Shown: positions 8,128-14,766, counted from the stretch's first letter. The stretch: 17,808 nt of DNA from DATMXT01 sp035560415 (GCA_035560415.1 DATMZG010000093.1:1-17808), one strand, 5' to 3'. The notes: generated by a model not told the origin, from the letters alone. Program-made: numbers and translations.

Positions 8128-9441
8128 TTACTCGTAGTCGGCCAAAATGGCCTGCGCGGCCTTTTTGCCGGCCCCCATGGCCAGAATGACGGTGGCGGCC
8201 CCGGTCACGGCGTCGCCGCCCGCAAAGACGCCGGCAAGGGAGGTGGCGCCGGCCTCGTCCGCCGCAATACGGCCCCTGCGGTCGGTCTCAAGCCCCTCGG
8301 TCGAGGCGGCCAGAATGGGGTTGGGGCTGTTGCCGATGGCGATGACGACGGTGTCGATGGGGAAGGTGAACTCGCTCCCCGGCTCCGGCACGGGGCTGCG
8401 CCGGCCCGAGGCGTCGGGCTCGCCCAGCATCATGCGGACGCACTCCATGCCGGACACTCTGCCGCCCTCACCCAGAATCCGCGTAGGATTTCGCAGCAAA
8501 TTAAAGACAACGCCCTCCTCCTCGGCGTGCCGGACCTCCTCAAGGCGGGCCGGCAGCTCCTCCATGGAGCGGCGGTAGACGACCATGACCTCTTTAGCCC
8601 CCATGCGCAGGGCGCAGCGGGCGGCGTCCATCGCCACATTGCCCCCGCCCACGACCGCCACCCGGCGGCCGACCGAGATGGGGGTGTGGCTCCCCGGAAG
8701 ATAGGCCTTCATGAGGTTGATTCGGGTCAAAAACTCGTTGGCCGAATAGACCCCGACCAAGGCCTCGCCCGGAATGCCGAGAAACTGCGGCAGGCCAGCG
8801 CCGGTGCCGAGAAAGACGGCGTCATGCGCGTTTTGAAGCTCGGCCATCGTGACGGTCTTGCCGACCACGACGTTGCAGGCAATCGTGACGCCGAGCTGCT
8901 TTAATTTGTCCACTTCACTTTTGACGATGGACTTGGGCAGCCGAAACTCCGGAATGCCGTAGGACAAAACGCCGCCCGGCGCGTGCAGCGCCTCGTAGAC
9001 GGTCACCTGCGCGCCGGCGCGTGCCAGCTCTCCGGCGCAGGTCAGCCCCGCCGGGCCCGAACCCACGATGCCGACCGAGAGGGGAAGGCGCTTTGCGGGC
9101 GGCGTGGGCGCTTCGTCAATGAAGAGGTCGCCGAGGTACCGCTCGATGCGGCCGATGGAGACCGGCTCGCCCTTCAAACCCCGCACACAGAGCTTCTCGC
9201 ACTGGTTTTCCTGCGGGCAGACCCGACCGCAGACGGCCGGCAGCGCCGAGTCCTTTGAGATGACGTCAAAGCCCTTTCGCATGTCGCCCTCTTTGACGGC
9301 GGCCAGAAATGCGGGGATGTCGATGCCGACGGGACATCCGGCGACGCAGGGCTTGTTCTTGCAGTTTAAACAGCGGGCGGCGGCGGCTTTGGCCTCCTCT
9401 TCGGCCAGTCCCCGCGCAACCTCGGAAAAATCAAGACTCAT
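8128..9441 (-). CDS. nfnB: NfnB-like / glutamate synthase small-subunit-like flavoprotein
   Basis: A 437-residue FAD and iron-sulfur protein. Cys24, 27, 32, 36 and a second group Cys71, 75, 81, 85 match the two [4Fe-4S] sites of the GltD/NfnB/PreT family. GSGPAG (127-132) binds FAD; GGGNVAMD (265-272) with YRRS (289-292) suits NADP(H); GGDAVTGAATV near the C-terminus completes the FAD site. Paired with the upstream DHOD-electron-transfer-like gene it fits the NfnAB transhydrogenase (NADH + reduced ferredoxin + 2 NADP), also called SudAB. The start at 9441 overlaps the nfnA stop in ATGA and has GGAGG 10 bases upstream; the longer reading from 9465 lacks such a site. The alternative is a dedicated electron-supply module for another reductase. 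Confidence 0.85.
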   Translation of the reverse strand: MSLDFSEVARGLAEEEAKAAAARCLNCKNKPCVAGCPVGIDIPAFLAAVKEGDMRKGFDVISKDSALPAVCGRVCPQENQCEKLCVRGLKGEPVSIGRIERYLGDLFIDEAPTPPAKRLPLSVGIVGSGPAGLTCAGELARAGAQVTVYEALHAPGGVLSYGIPEFRLPKSIVKSEVDKLKQLGVTIACNVVVGKTVTMAELQNAHDAVFLGTGAGLPQFLGIPGEALVGVYSANEFLTRINLMKAYLPGSHTPISVGRRVAVVGGGNVAMDAARCALRMGAKEVMVVYRRSMEELPARLEEVRHAEEEGVVFNLLRNPTRILGEGGRVSGMECVRMMLGEPDASGRRSPVPEPGSEFTFPIDTVVIAIGNSPNPILAASTEGLETDRRGRIAADEAGATSLAGVFAGGDAVTGAATVILAMGAGKKAAQAILADYE

Positions 9442-10256
9442 TGAAAAAGTGCCTCCATTTTGCATTTCTCGCAGTCGCGGTAGGTCGAAAGCCGCGCCAT
9501 GGCCTCCTCGAAGTCGACCTCATGTCCGTCGAAGTCGGGGCCGTCGACGCAGGCGAATTTCACCTTGCCGCCCACCGTCAGCCGGCAGCCGCCGCACATG
9601 CCGGTGCCGTCGATCATGATGGGGTTCATGCTGACGACGGTGGGAAGGTTGTACGGTTTTGTCAGATTGCAGATGGCCCGCATCATGGGAAGGGGGCCGA
9701 TGGCGATGGCAAGGTCGTAAGACCCCGCCTGCAGAAGTTCTTCAAGCGCCGCCGACACAAAGCCGGGGCGGCCGGCCGTGCCGTCGTCAGTGCACAGGAT
9801 GAGCCGGCCGGCGGCCGACAGCTCTTTTTCCAGAATGACAAGTTCGGCCGTCTTAAAGCCGGCGATGATGTCGACTTCGGCACCCATTGCCGAGAGCGCC
9901 TTGGCCTGCGGCCAAGCGATGGCGCAGCCAAGGCCGCCGCCCACGACGACGGCGCGCTTTACTCCCTCGGGAATGTCGGTCGGCCGGCCCAGCGGGCCGA
10001 CGATGTCGGAGATTTCCTGCCCGGCTTCGAGCTTGCCGAGAAGTCTCGTCGTAAGCCCGACCTCGGCGAAAATGACGGTGACGCTGCCTTTATCGGTATC
10101 CCAGTCGGCGAGGGTCAGCGGAATTCGTTCCCCCTCGGCGCAGACCCGGATGATGACAAACTGCCCGGGCGCCGCGTGGGCGGCGATGGCCGGCGCCTCA
10201 ATTTCCATGCGGACAATCTGGGAAGAGAGCCTTTGTTTGGACAATATGGATGCCAA
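9438..10256 (-). CDS. nfnA: NfnA-like FAD/[2Fe-2S] electron transfer subunit
   Basis: A 272-residue protein of the dihydroorotate-dehydrogenase electron-transfer (PyrK/NfnA/SudB) family, with an N-terminal FAD domain (about 1-100), an NAD-binding domain (GPLGRPT, then VVGGGLG near 120) and a C-terminal [2Fe-2S] site in GTGMCGGC...FACVDGPDF. The GTGMCGGCR and VDGPDFDGHEVDF spacing favours NfnA over PyrK, and no dihydroorotate dehydrogenase gene is nearby. It starts at TTG (10256-10254), 8 bases after GGAGG. The extreme C-terminus carries an extra Cys pair (DCEKCK). First gene of the leftward operon, coupled to nfnB through ATGA; predicted partner in a cytoplasmic heterodimer. Confidence 0.85.
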   Translation of the reverse strand: MASILSKQRLSSQIVRMEIEAPAIAAHAAPGQFVIIRVCAEGERIPLTLADWDTDKGSVTVIFAEVGLTTRLLGKLEAGQEISDIVGPLGRPTDIPEGVKRAVVVGGGLGCAIAWPQAKALSAMGAEVDIIAGFKTAELVILEKELSAAGRLILCTDDGTAGRPGFVSAALEELLQAGSYDLAIAIGPLPMMRAICNLTKPYNLPTVVSMNPIMIDGTGMCGGCRLTVGGKVKFACVDGPDFDGHEVDFEEAMARLSTYRDCEKCKMEALFQ

Positions 10257-10296
10257 TGGGGTTTCCTCCTTAAGTGAACAACTTGGTAATTAAAAT

Positions 10297-10325
10297 ATTA
10301 TATCTTGCGGCTTGCAAAAAAACAA
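10297..10325 (-). promoter_or_regulatory. Promoter of the nfnAB-ridA-creatininase operon
   Basis: On the minus strand TTGTTT (10325-10320), a 17-base spacer and TATAAT (10302-10297) give a strong sigma-A-like promoter. The start would be near 10290, about 34 bases before the nfnA TTG codon. Its spacer contains the -35 box of the divergent queT-like promoter. Confidence 0.7.
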
Positions 10326-10340
10326 TGTGTATACTATAAT
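10312..10340 (+). promoter_or_regulatory. Promoter of the queT-like gene
   Basis: TTGCAA (10312-10317), 17 bases, TATAAT (10335-10340). The start near 10347 leaves a leader of about 60 bases. It overlaps the oppositely directed nfnA promoter. Confidence 0.72.
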
Positions 10341-10371
10341 CATTTACGCTTTGATCAATCTTTGACCACAA

Positions 10372-10407
10372 CCGGGCGCCGGGCCGCCGGCCCCGTAAGG
10401 AGGAACT
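10372..10407 (+). promoter_or_regulatory. GC-rich structured leader of the queT-like gene
   Basis: The leader contains CCGG-GCG-CCGG (10372-10382) overlapping GGGCC-GCC-GGCCC (10381-10393), then AAGGAGG (10397-10403). The two hairpins share bases, so they exclude one another, and the second ends only 3 bases before the ribosome site. Genes of this family are often under preQ1 riboswitches, but I do not recognise a preQ1-I, II or III consensus here, so only a structured leader is claimed. Confidence 0.3.
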
Positions 10408-10884
10408 TTGAAAGGGTACACCGCAAAACAGCTCTCCAAGGCGGGACTGATTGCCGCCATTTACGCCGGACTGACGCTCGCCACCGCGGGCTTTTCTTTC
10501 GGCCCCACTCAGCTCCGGGTGGCCGAGGCCATGACCCTGCTGCCGCTCCTGTTCCCCGAAGCGGTGCCGGGGCTTTTTGTCGGCTGCTTTCTTTCAAACC
10601 TCATCGGCGGCTACGGGCTGGTCGACGCCGTCGTCGGCTCTCTCGCGACGCTTGCGGCGGCGCTTGTCACGAAAAGGTGCAAGGGGCCCCTTACGGGCGG
10701 GCTGCCGCCGGTGCTCATCAACGCCGTGGCCATCGGCATTTTGCTCAAGGCCGTGGGCGCCGCCGAGGCGGCGCTGCCGCTGGTCATGGTGCAGCTTGCG
10801 GCCGAGGAGGCCGTCAGCGTCTACCTCTTCGGACTGCCGCTGCTGGGGCTTCTGCGCCGGCTTCCGGGGCAGGGTGGCCGGTGA
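10408..10884 (+). CDS. queT: QueT-like queuosine precursor transporter
   Basis: A 158-residue hydrophobic protein of the QueT family, proposed substrate-specific (S) component of an energy-coupling-factor importer for the queuosine precursors preQ0/preQ1. After a short basic N-terminus it has about five to six membrane segments. Family-like features include the AAIYAGLTL start, FGPTQLRVAEA, LLFPEAVPGLFVGCFLSNLIGGYGLVDAVVGSLATL, given here only as landmark segments between residues 14 and 80. It starts at TTG, 4 bases after AAGGAGG. Monocistronic, divergent from nfnA; the ECF ATPases and T-component are not in the window. Family match is good, substrate inferred from the family. Confidence 0.82.
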   Translation: MKGYTAKQLSKAGLIAAIYAGLTLATAGFSFGPTQLRVAEAMTLLPLLFPEAVPGLFVGCFLSNLIGGYGLVDAVVGSLATLAAALVTKRCKGPLTGGLPPVLINAVAIGILLKAVGAAEAALPLVMVQLAAEEAVSVYLFGLPLLGLLRRLPGQGGR

Positions 10885-10931
10885 AAAGTTGGAACAAATT
10901 TTGAAATCATACGTTAATAAACTGTAACACA

Positions 10932-11052
10932 GTCAAAAATAAGTGTAATGTTCCATGGCTCGTACTGAAGATACTGGGAATATATCATGAACGCTGTCAA
11001 AAATAGTGTATGGATTCATGGTCCGTACTGGAGGTCCTAAGAATATATCATG
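10932..11052 (+). repeat. Imperfect 63-64-bp tandem duplication before the LCP gene
   Basis: The segment 10932-10989 is repeated at 10996-11052 with about 80 percent identity and one single-base gap. Both copies begin GTCAAAAAT and end GAATATATCATG; the second ATG is the LCP start (11050) and the first (10987) opens a 17-codon frame. CATGGCTCGTA also recurs in the first copy and at the LCP start. No convincing sigma-A promoter is visible in 10885-11049. Confidence 0.8.
10987..11040 (+). CDS. Possible 17-codon leader ORF upstream of the LCP gene
   Basis: ATG at 10987 opens MNAVKNSVWIHGPYWRS, which stops at TAA nine bases before the LCP start. The GGAGG at 11030-11034 lies inside its last codons. 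It arises from the tandem duplication, and its own ribosome site is poor, so it may be an accidental by-product or a weak coupling element. Confidence 0.25.
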   Translation: MNAVKNSVWIHGPYWRS

Positions 11053-12270
11053 GCTCGTAATCCAAAAAAGAAAAGCACTCTCAAGCGCATCCTGCTCGCC
11101 TCGGCGGCCCTCATCCTGTTTGCCGCCGGATGGTTTGCCTTCAGCGTCTGGTCGGCCGCGAAGGACATGACCGGCAAGGAGCCGCCGGCCTCCATTGACA
11201 CGACGGTGCCGGCGGGGGCCTTCAATGTGCTGCTCATCGGCACCGACGGCACCGACACCCTGACCGACACCCTCATCATGCTGCGGGTCGACCTCGACGC
11301 CCACAGCATCAACATCATCTCCCTCATGCGGGACACGAGGGTCAAGCTCGGCAACCACTACGGCAAACTCAACGCCGTCTACGGAAGGGACGGGCTGGAC
11401 GGCCTCATCTCATGCATCAAGGAGATGACGGGCGCCCCCATCCACTATTACGCCATGGTCGACCTCGAGGGCTTTAAGGCGACCGTCGACCTTCTGGGCG
11501 GCGTCGACTTTGAAGTTCCGCAGGACATGAAATACTCCGACCCGTATCAGGACCTGTATATCGACCTGAAAGCCGGCATGCAGCACCTCGACGGCGAGCA
11601 CGCCATGGAGTTGGTGCGCTTTCGCAAATATGCCGAAGGCGATGTGCAGCGCACACGGGTGCAAAAGGACTTCATCAAGGCGCTGCTCGAGCAAAAGCTC
11701 CAGTCCTCCAATATTCTCAAGCTGCCCGACCTCTTCAAGACCCTGTCGCAGTATGTCGACACAAACGCCACCCTCTCCGACGCCATCGGCAAGTCGGCGT
11801 CTTTGGCGAAACTCGCAAAAGACGACACCATTGAGATTTTCGAGTTTCCGGGTGTCGGGGCCTACGTCGGACAGGTCTCCTATTTCCTGCATGACGAGGA
11901 TGAGACCTACGCGCTCTTCACCGAGCACTTCGGGGGCGCCGGCGCGCCACAGGTTATCAAATACACCGACTATTCCTCCGCCCCCGCCATGAACCCGGGC
12001 GGCAAGCCCATTTCGGTCGGGGCGGAGCCGGAAAAGCCCCCGGAGGAGACGCCGGAGGAAAACCCGAGCGAGACGCCGGAGGAGAACCCCGGCGAAAATC
12101 CGGAGGAGAACCCGGGCGAAAACCCGGAGGAAGACCCCGGTGAGTCGCCGGAGGAGGACCCGGAGAATCCGGAGGAGGACCCCGGCGAGACGCCGGAGGA
12201 GCCCGTGGAGCCGGAAGAGCCTGTCCTGCCGCAGGACCCCACAGTTTTGCCTGAGGAAGACAACAACTGA
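11050..12270 (+). CDS. LytR-CpsA-Psr (LCP) family cell-wall glycopolymer ligase with Pro/Glu-rich tail
   Basis: A 406-residue membrane-anchored protein: basic cytoplasmic start (MARNPKKK), one membrane segment at about 13-34, then an extracellular LCP domain from about 58 to 210. Family landmarks are FNVLLIGTD (58-66), SLMRDTR with the conserved Arg94, NAVYGRDG, and VRFRKYAEGDVQRTR (about 190-204) corresponding to the phosphate-binding arginine cluster. LCP proteins transfer lipid-linked anionic or capsular polymers to peptidoglycan. From about residue 326 to the end the protein is a low-complexity repeat of PEE, NPGE and TPEE units, strongly acidic, with no LPXTG signal. The start ATG has GGAGG 15 bases upstream, unusually far. 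Likely monocistronic. Confidence 0.88.
   Translation: MARNPKKKSTLKRILLASAALILFAAGWFAFSVWSAAKDMTGKEPPASIDTTVPAGAFNVLLIGTDGTDTLTDTLIMLRVDLDAHSINIISLMRDTRVKLGNHYGKLNAVYGRDGLDGLISCIKEMTGAPIHYYAMVDLEGFKATVDLLGGVDFEVPQDMKYSDPYQDLYIDLKAGMQHLDGEHAMELVRFRKYAEGDVQRTRVQKDFIKALLEQKLQSSNILKLPDLFKTLSQYVDTNATLSDAIGKSASLAKLAKDDTIEIFEFPGVGAYVGQVSYFLHDEDETYALFTEHFGGAGAPQVIKYTDYSSAPAMNPGGKPISVGAEPEKPPEETPEENPSETPEENPGENPEENPGENPEEDPGESPEEDPENPEEDPGETPEEPVEPEEPVLPQDPTVLPEEDNN
12030..12230 (+). repeat. Repetitive DNA encoding the Pro/Glu-rich LCP tail
   Basis: Short near-repeats built on ccggaggag, aacccgggcgaa and gaccccggcgag alternate through this stretch and encode PEENPGE/PEEDPGE units. The period varies around 18-24 bases. 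Such tracts commonly change length by slippage or recombination. Confidence 0.75.
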
Positions 12271-12285
12271 AAAACGGTTTTTTTC

Positions 12286-12311
12286 GCCCCGCGGCAAATT
12301 TGCCGCGGGGC
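12286..12311. terminator. GC-rich palindrome after the LCP gene, probable terminator
   Basis: A perfect 26-base palindrome (13 bp per arm, centre AAATTT) lies 16 bases after the LCP stop. It is strong enough to terminate or stabilise the mRNA, but the T run (12278-12284) comes before the stem rather than after it, so intrinsic termination is uncertain. Confidence 0.5.
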
Positions 12312-12317
12312 CGCTTC

Positions 12318-12346
12318 TTGCAATGAGGGCCTTAATCGGCTACAAT
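12318..12346 (+). promoter_or_regulatory. Promoter of the alkyltransferase-like gene
   Basis: TTGCAA (12318-12323), a 17-base spacer and TACAAT (12341-12346). The start near 12353 is about 44 bases before the ATG at 12397. It begins only 7 bases after the palindrome that follows the LCP gene. Confidence 0.6.
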
Positions 12347-12396
12347 GAGAACATGAAAAATCCCGGGCGCGTGCCGATTGGAGGGAGGTGACCGAC

Positions 12397-12696
12397 ATGC
12401 GGAAGTTTTACGCGGCACTCCAAAAAGTGCCGCGGGGGCGCGTCGTCTCCTACGGGCAGCTCGCCATGCTCGCGGGGGTTCCGCGGGGGGCCAGAATGGC
12501 GGGCAGAGCCATGAGCTGCGCTTTTCCCGAGCTCTCCTTACCCTGTCACCGGGTCGTCCATGCCGACGGCAGCCTGGTCGGGGGCTGGGGGGAGCAGCGC
12601 GCGCTGCTCGAGGCCGAAGGCGTGGGCTTTTTGCCGTCGGGGCGGGTGGACATGAAGAACTATGTATGGCGAATTGACATAAATCTGTGCAAATAG
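12397..12696 (+). CDS. Compact MGMT-family DNA alkyltransferase-like protein
   Basis: A 99-residue protein equal to the C-terminal DNA-binding domain of O6-alkylguanine-DNA alkyltransferase. It has the helix-turn-helix segment VVSYGQLAMLAGVPRGAR (residues 16-33), where the arginine finger lies, and the active-site motif PCHRV with Cys50, followed by DGSLVGGW. Stand-alone proteins of this size are often ATL proteins, which mark O6-alkylguanine for nucleotide excision repair and usually carry Trp instead of Cys; here the Cys is kept, so either real methyl transfer or an ATL-like role is possible. The ATG at 12397 is preferred over the GTG at 12388, which lies within the GGAGGGAGG ribosome site. 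Probably single. Confidence 0.85.
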   Translation: MRKFYAALQKVPRGRVVSYGQLAMLAGVPRGARMAGRAMSCAFPELSLPCHRVVHADGSLVGGWGEQRALLEAEGVGFLPSGRVDMKNYVWRIDINLCK

Positions 12697-12700
12697 TCTC

Positions 12701-12729
12701 TTGAAAAAGGCTAAAGCAATGGGTATAAT
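12701..12729 (+). promoter_or_regulatory. Promoter of the nitroreductase gene
   Basis: TTGAAA (12701-12706), a 17-base spacer and TATAAT (12724-12729). This is among the best promoters in the window, giving a leader of about 33 bases before the ATG at 12769. Confidence 0.78.
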
Positions 12730-12768
12730 ATCACTTGTTTGTCACTTTTAAAAAGGAGGAATTCAGGC

Positions 12769-13347
12769 ATGACAACTTATGAAGCGATGAAAATGCGCCG
12801 CTCTATCCGCAAGTTTGACGGCGCCCGCCCTGTGCCGACCGAGGTTCTGACAAAGGCGGTGGACGTCGCGCGGCTTGCGCCCTGCGGCACAAACGCCCAG
12901 ACCCTCAAATTCTGCGTTGTCACCGACCCCGCGCTCACGGCCCAAATTTTCGCGCTGTCGGCCTGGGGCGCCCACTTGAAAGACGGCTCCGGCAGGCCCG
13001 GCCCCGGACAGGAGCCCCCGGCCTGGATGCTCATTCTCCACGACACGAGCCTTCGGCCGCAGCCCTTTGCGCTCGACATCGGGGCCGCCTGCGAGAACAT
13101 CATCATCTACTGCCAGAGCGAAGGCGTCGCCTCCTGCTGGCTTGAAAACATCCGCAAAAAAGAGATTGGCGAGCTGCTCGAGTTGCCCGAAAACCTCACG
13201 GTCGTCTCCTCGGTGGCTTTGGGGTATCCCGGCATGGAGTCGAAAGAAGTTCCGGTCGGGGAGGGCGGCACCGGCTATTACTGGGGAGAGCCCGGCAAAA
13301 TGAATGTGCCTAAGCGCGCCCTTGAAGAGGTCATGATTCTGAAATAG
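12769..13347 (+). CDS. Nitroreductase family protein
   Basis: A 192-residue FMN-dependent oxidoreductase of the nitroreductase fold. RRSIRKF (10-16) is the FMN phosphate-binding start, LAPCGTNAQ (about 37-45) matches the family LAPSGxNxQ loop with Cys for Ser, and the central DIGAACENIIIYCQSEGVASCWL plus ALGYP segments are typical. Members reduce nitro compounds, quinones, flavins or enones with NAD(P)H as homodimers; the physiological substrate is not deducible. The start is ATG 3-8 bases after AAGGAGGAATTC-type sequence (GGAGG 12756-12760), not the upstream frame extension. No terminator separates it from the MATE gene 50 bases on, so the two may be co-transcribed. Confidence 0.88.
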   Translation: MTTYEAMKMRRSIRKFDGARPVPTEVLTKAVDVARLAPCGTNAQTLKFCVVTDPALTAQIFALSAWGAHLKDGSGRPGPGQEPPAWMLILHDTSLRPQPFALDIGAACENIIIYCQSEGVASCWLENIRKKEIGELLELPENLTVVSSVALGYPGMESKEVPVGEGGTGYYWGEPGKMNVPKRALEEVMILK

Positions 13348-13397
13348 CGAACAGCGGATTTGCAGTCCGCGTCCACTCAAAAACGGGGGGTAATACC

Positions 13398-14735
13398 TTG
13401 CAACTCACCAAAAAGACCATGCTGAAGATGATGATTCCCATGCTGATTGATCAGCTCTTCTTCACCTTTTTGCCCATGGTCAATACCATCGTCGTCAGCA
13501 AGCTCGGCCAGAACTCGCTGTCGGGCGTCAGCATCATCGACCAGGTCAACATGATGGTCGGCTACGTCGTCATCGCCATCGCTTTCGGCGCCATGGTCGT
13601 CGTGGCCCAGTGCACCGGCAAGGGCGACACCGAGGGGGTCTACAAGGCCGTCAAGCAGAGCTACACCTCCTCGCTCTACATAGCCTTCTCGCTGTCGGCT
13701 TTCATGGTTCTGTTCGCCGGCCCCGTCGTCGGCCTGGCGCTGCACGGCGCCGACCCCGACATGCAGTCCATTGCCCGCACTTATCTCAGGGTGACGGCGC
13801 TCTCCTATCCGCTCTACTGCTTTTATAACAACTCTGCCTCCCTGCTGCGCGGCGTGGGCGACACCAAGCGCTCGATGTGGATGACCATCATCATGAACTC
13901 CTCGCAGTTTTTGTTCTCCATCCTCTTCATTTACATCCTGAGGCTCGGGACTTACGGCGCGGGCTATGCCACCCTGTCGGGCCGCGCCGTCGGCGCCATT
14001 CTCGGCGCCATCCTTATCCGGCGGCGGGGACTCGTCGCAAGCTTCAAAGACATTTTCGGCTTCAAGCTCGATTGGGAGCTGCAAAAGCGGTTTGTGCGGT
14101 TCGGCGTTCCGGCTGGGGCCCAGAGCTTCTTCTTTGTTCTGGCCAGGCTCATCATGAACGTCAACATCCTCATGGCCGGCACCGCCCACATTTCGGCCAA
14201 TGTCGTCTACACGCAGCTCATTGACCTCCAGTGTGCCGGTTCCTCGATGGCCAACATGATTGCGCCGACCATCATGGGCATGGCCAAGGGGATGGGCGAC
14301 GAGGAGGGCATAAAGAGAGCCTTCAAGGACGTTTTGTTCTTCTCCTTCTGGTTTGGCCTCGTCTTCGCGCTCATGCCCTACCTCTATTTGACTCCGCTGA
14401 TTGGCCTTTACAACCTCAGCCCCGAGGCTTTCGAGCTGGCGAGGACCACCCTGATGTGGAACCCCGTCTTTATCGTGCCGCTGGTCTGGTTTGCCGCCAC
14501 CACGCCCACCGCTTTCCGCGGCGTGGGCGACTCCCTCATCCCGCCCATCTTCACGGTCTCGTCGCTCTGGATTGCCCGGGTCGGCACGGTCGTCTTCCTG
14601 TGCACCCGGTACAACCTCGGCGTTTATGCCGGCTTTTTCGGCATCGCCGCCGACTATGTCATGCGCAACGTCCTGTATTTATGGCGGTACAAGTCGGGCG
14701 CCTGGCTCAAAGCCTCCCGCAAAATCACCGTATAA
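13398..14735 (+). CDS. MATE family multidrug/metabolite efflux transporter
   Basis: A 445-residue membrane protein with about twelve hydrophobic segments arranged as two six-helix halves, the size and pattern of MATE antiporters. Landmarks are the N-terminal KMMIPMLIDQLFFTFLPMVNTIVV region, QCTGKGD in the first cytoplasmic loop, RGVGDTKRSM in the first half and the matching FRGVGDS in the second. Members export cationic compounds or drugs with Na+ or H+. It starts at TTG (13398) 7 bases after a GGGGGG ribosome site; the next ATG (13419) has none. It lies 50 bases behind the nitroreductase gene and before a clear terminator. Substrate unknown. Confidence 0.9.
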   Translation: MQLTKKTMLKMMIPMLIDQLFFTFLPMVNTIVVSKLGQNSLSGVSIIDQVNMMVGYVVIAIAFGAMVVVAQCTGKGDTEGVYKAVKQSYTSSLYIAFSLSAFMVLFAGPVVGLALHGADPDMQSIARTYLRVTALSYPLYCFYNNSASLLRGVGDTKRSMWMTIIMNSSQFLFSILFIYILRLGTYGAGYATLSGRAVGAILGAILIRRRGLVASFKDIFGFKLDWELQKRFVRFGVPAGAQSFFFVLARLIMNVNILMAGTAHISANVVYTQLIDLQCAGSSMANMIAPTIMGMAKGMGDEEGIKRAFKDVLFFSFWFGLVFALMPYLYLTPLIGLYNLSPEAFELARTTLMWNPVFIVPLVWFAATTPTAFRGVGDSLIPPIFTVSSLWIARVGTVVFLCTRYNLGVYAGFFGIAADYVMRNVLYLWRYKSGAWLKASRKITV

Positions 14736-14766
14736 CAGAGGTTTTTCGGACACACTTTATCAAGGA

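Noticed and set aside
9442..9465. Eight-residue N-terminal extension of NfnB
   Set aside because: The ATG at 9441 overlaps the nfnA stop as ATGA and has GGAGG upstream; the longer start would place that ribosome site inside the coding region.
8128..10256. Glutamate synthase (GltBD) or PyrK/PyrD assignment for the flavoprotein pair
   Set aside because: No large GltB subunit and no dihydroorotate dehydrogenase is nearby; the two-gene order with ATGA overlap fits NfnAB/SudAB best.
10329..10334. GTATAC in the queT promoter as a second GntR site
   Set aside because: It is a single hexamer overlapping a -10 region and lacks the flanking TTG/CAA symmetry of the site at 15958-15967.
11410..12297. 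Long leftward open frame opposite the LCP gene (295 codons)
   Set aside because: It is a shadow of the high-GC LCP gene with an Arg/Leu-rich composition and no ribosome site or family motif.
13354..13370. On the minus strand this resembles a tRNA-Cys anticodon arm (GGACTGCAAATCC)
   Set aside because: Only a 5-bp stem with a 7-base GCA-containing loop is present. No acceptor stem, T arm or D arm can be built around it, so it is a chance hairpin between two genes.
13377..14189. Leftward 270-codon frame opposite the MATE gene
   Set aside because: Composition is an artefact of the opposite strand of a membrane-protein gene, and it would overlap a confident gene completely.
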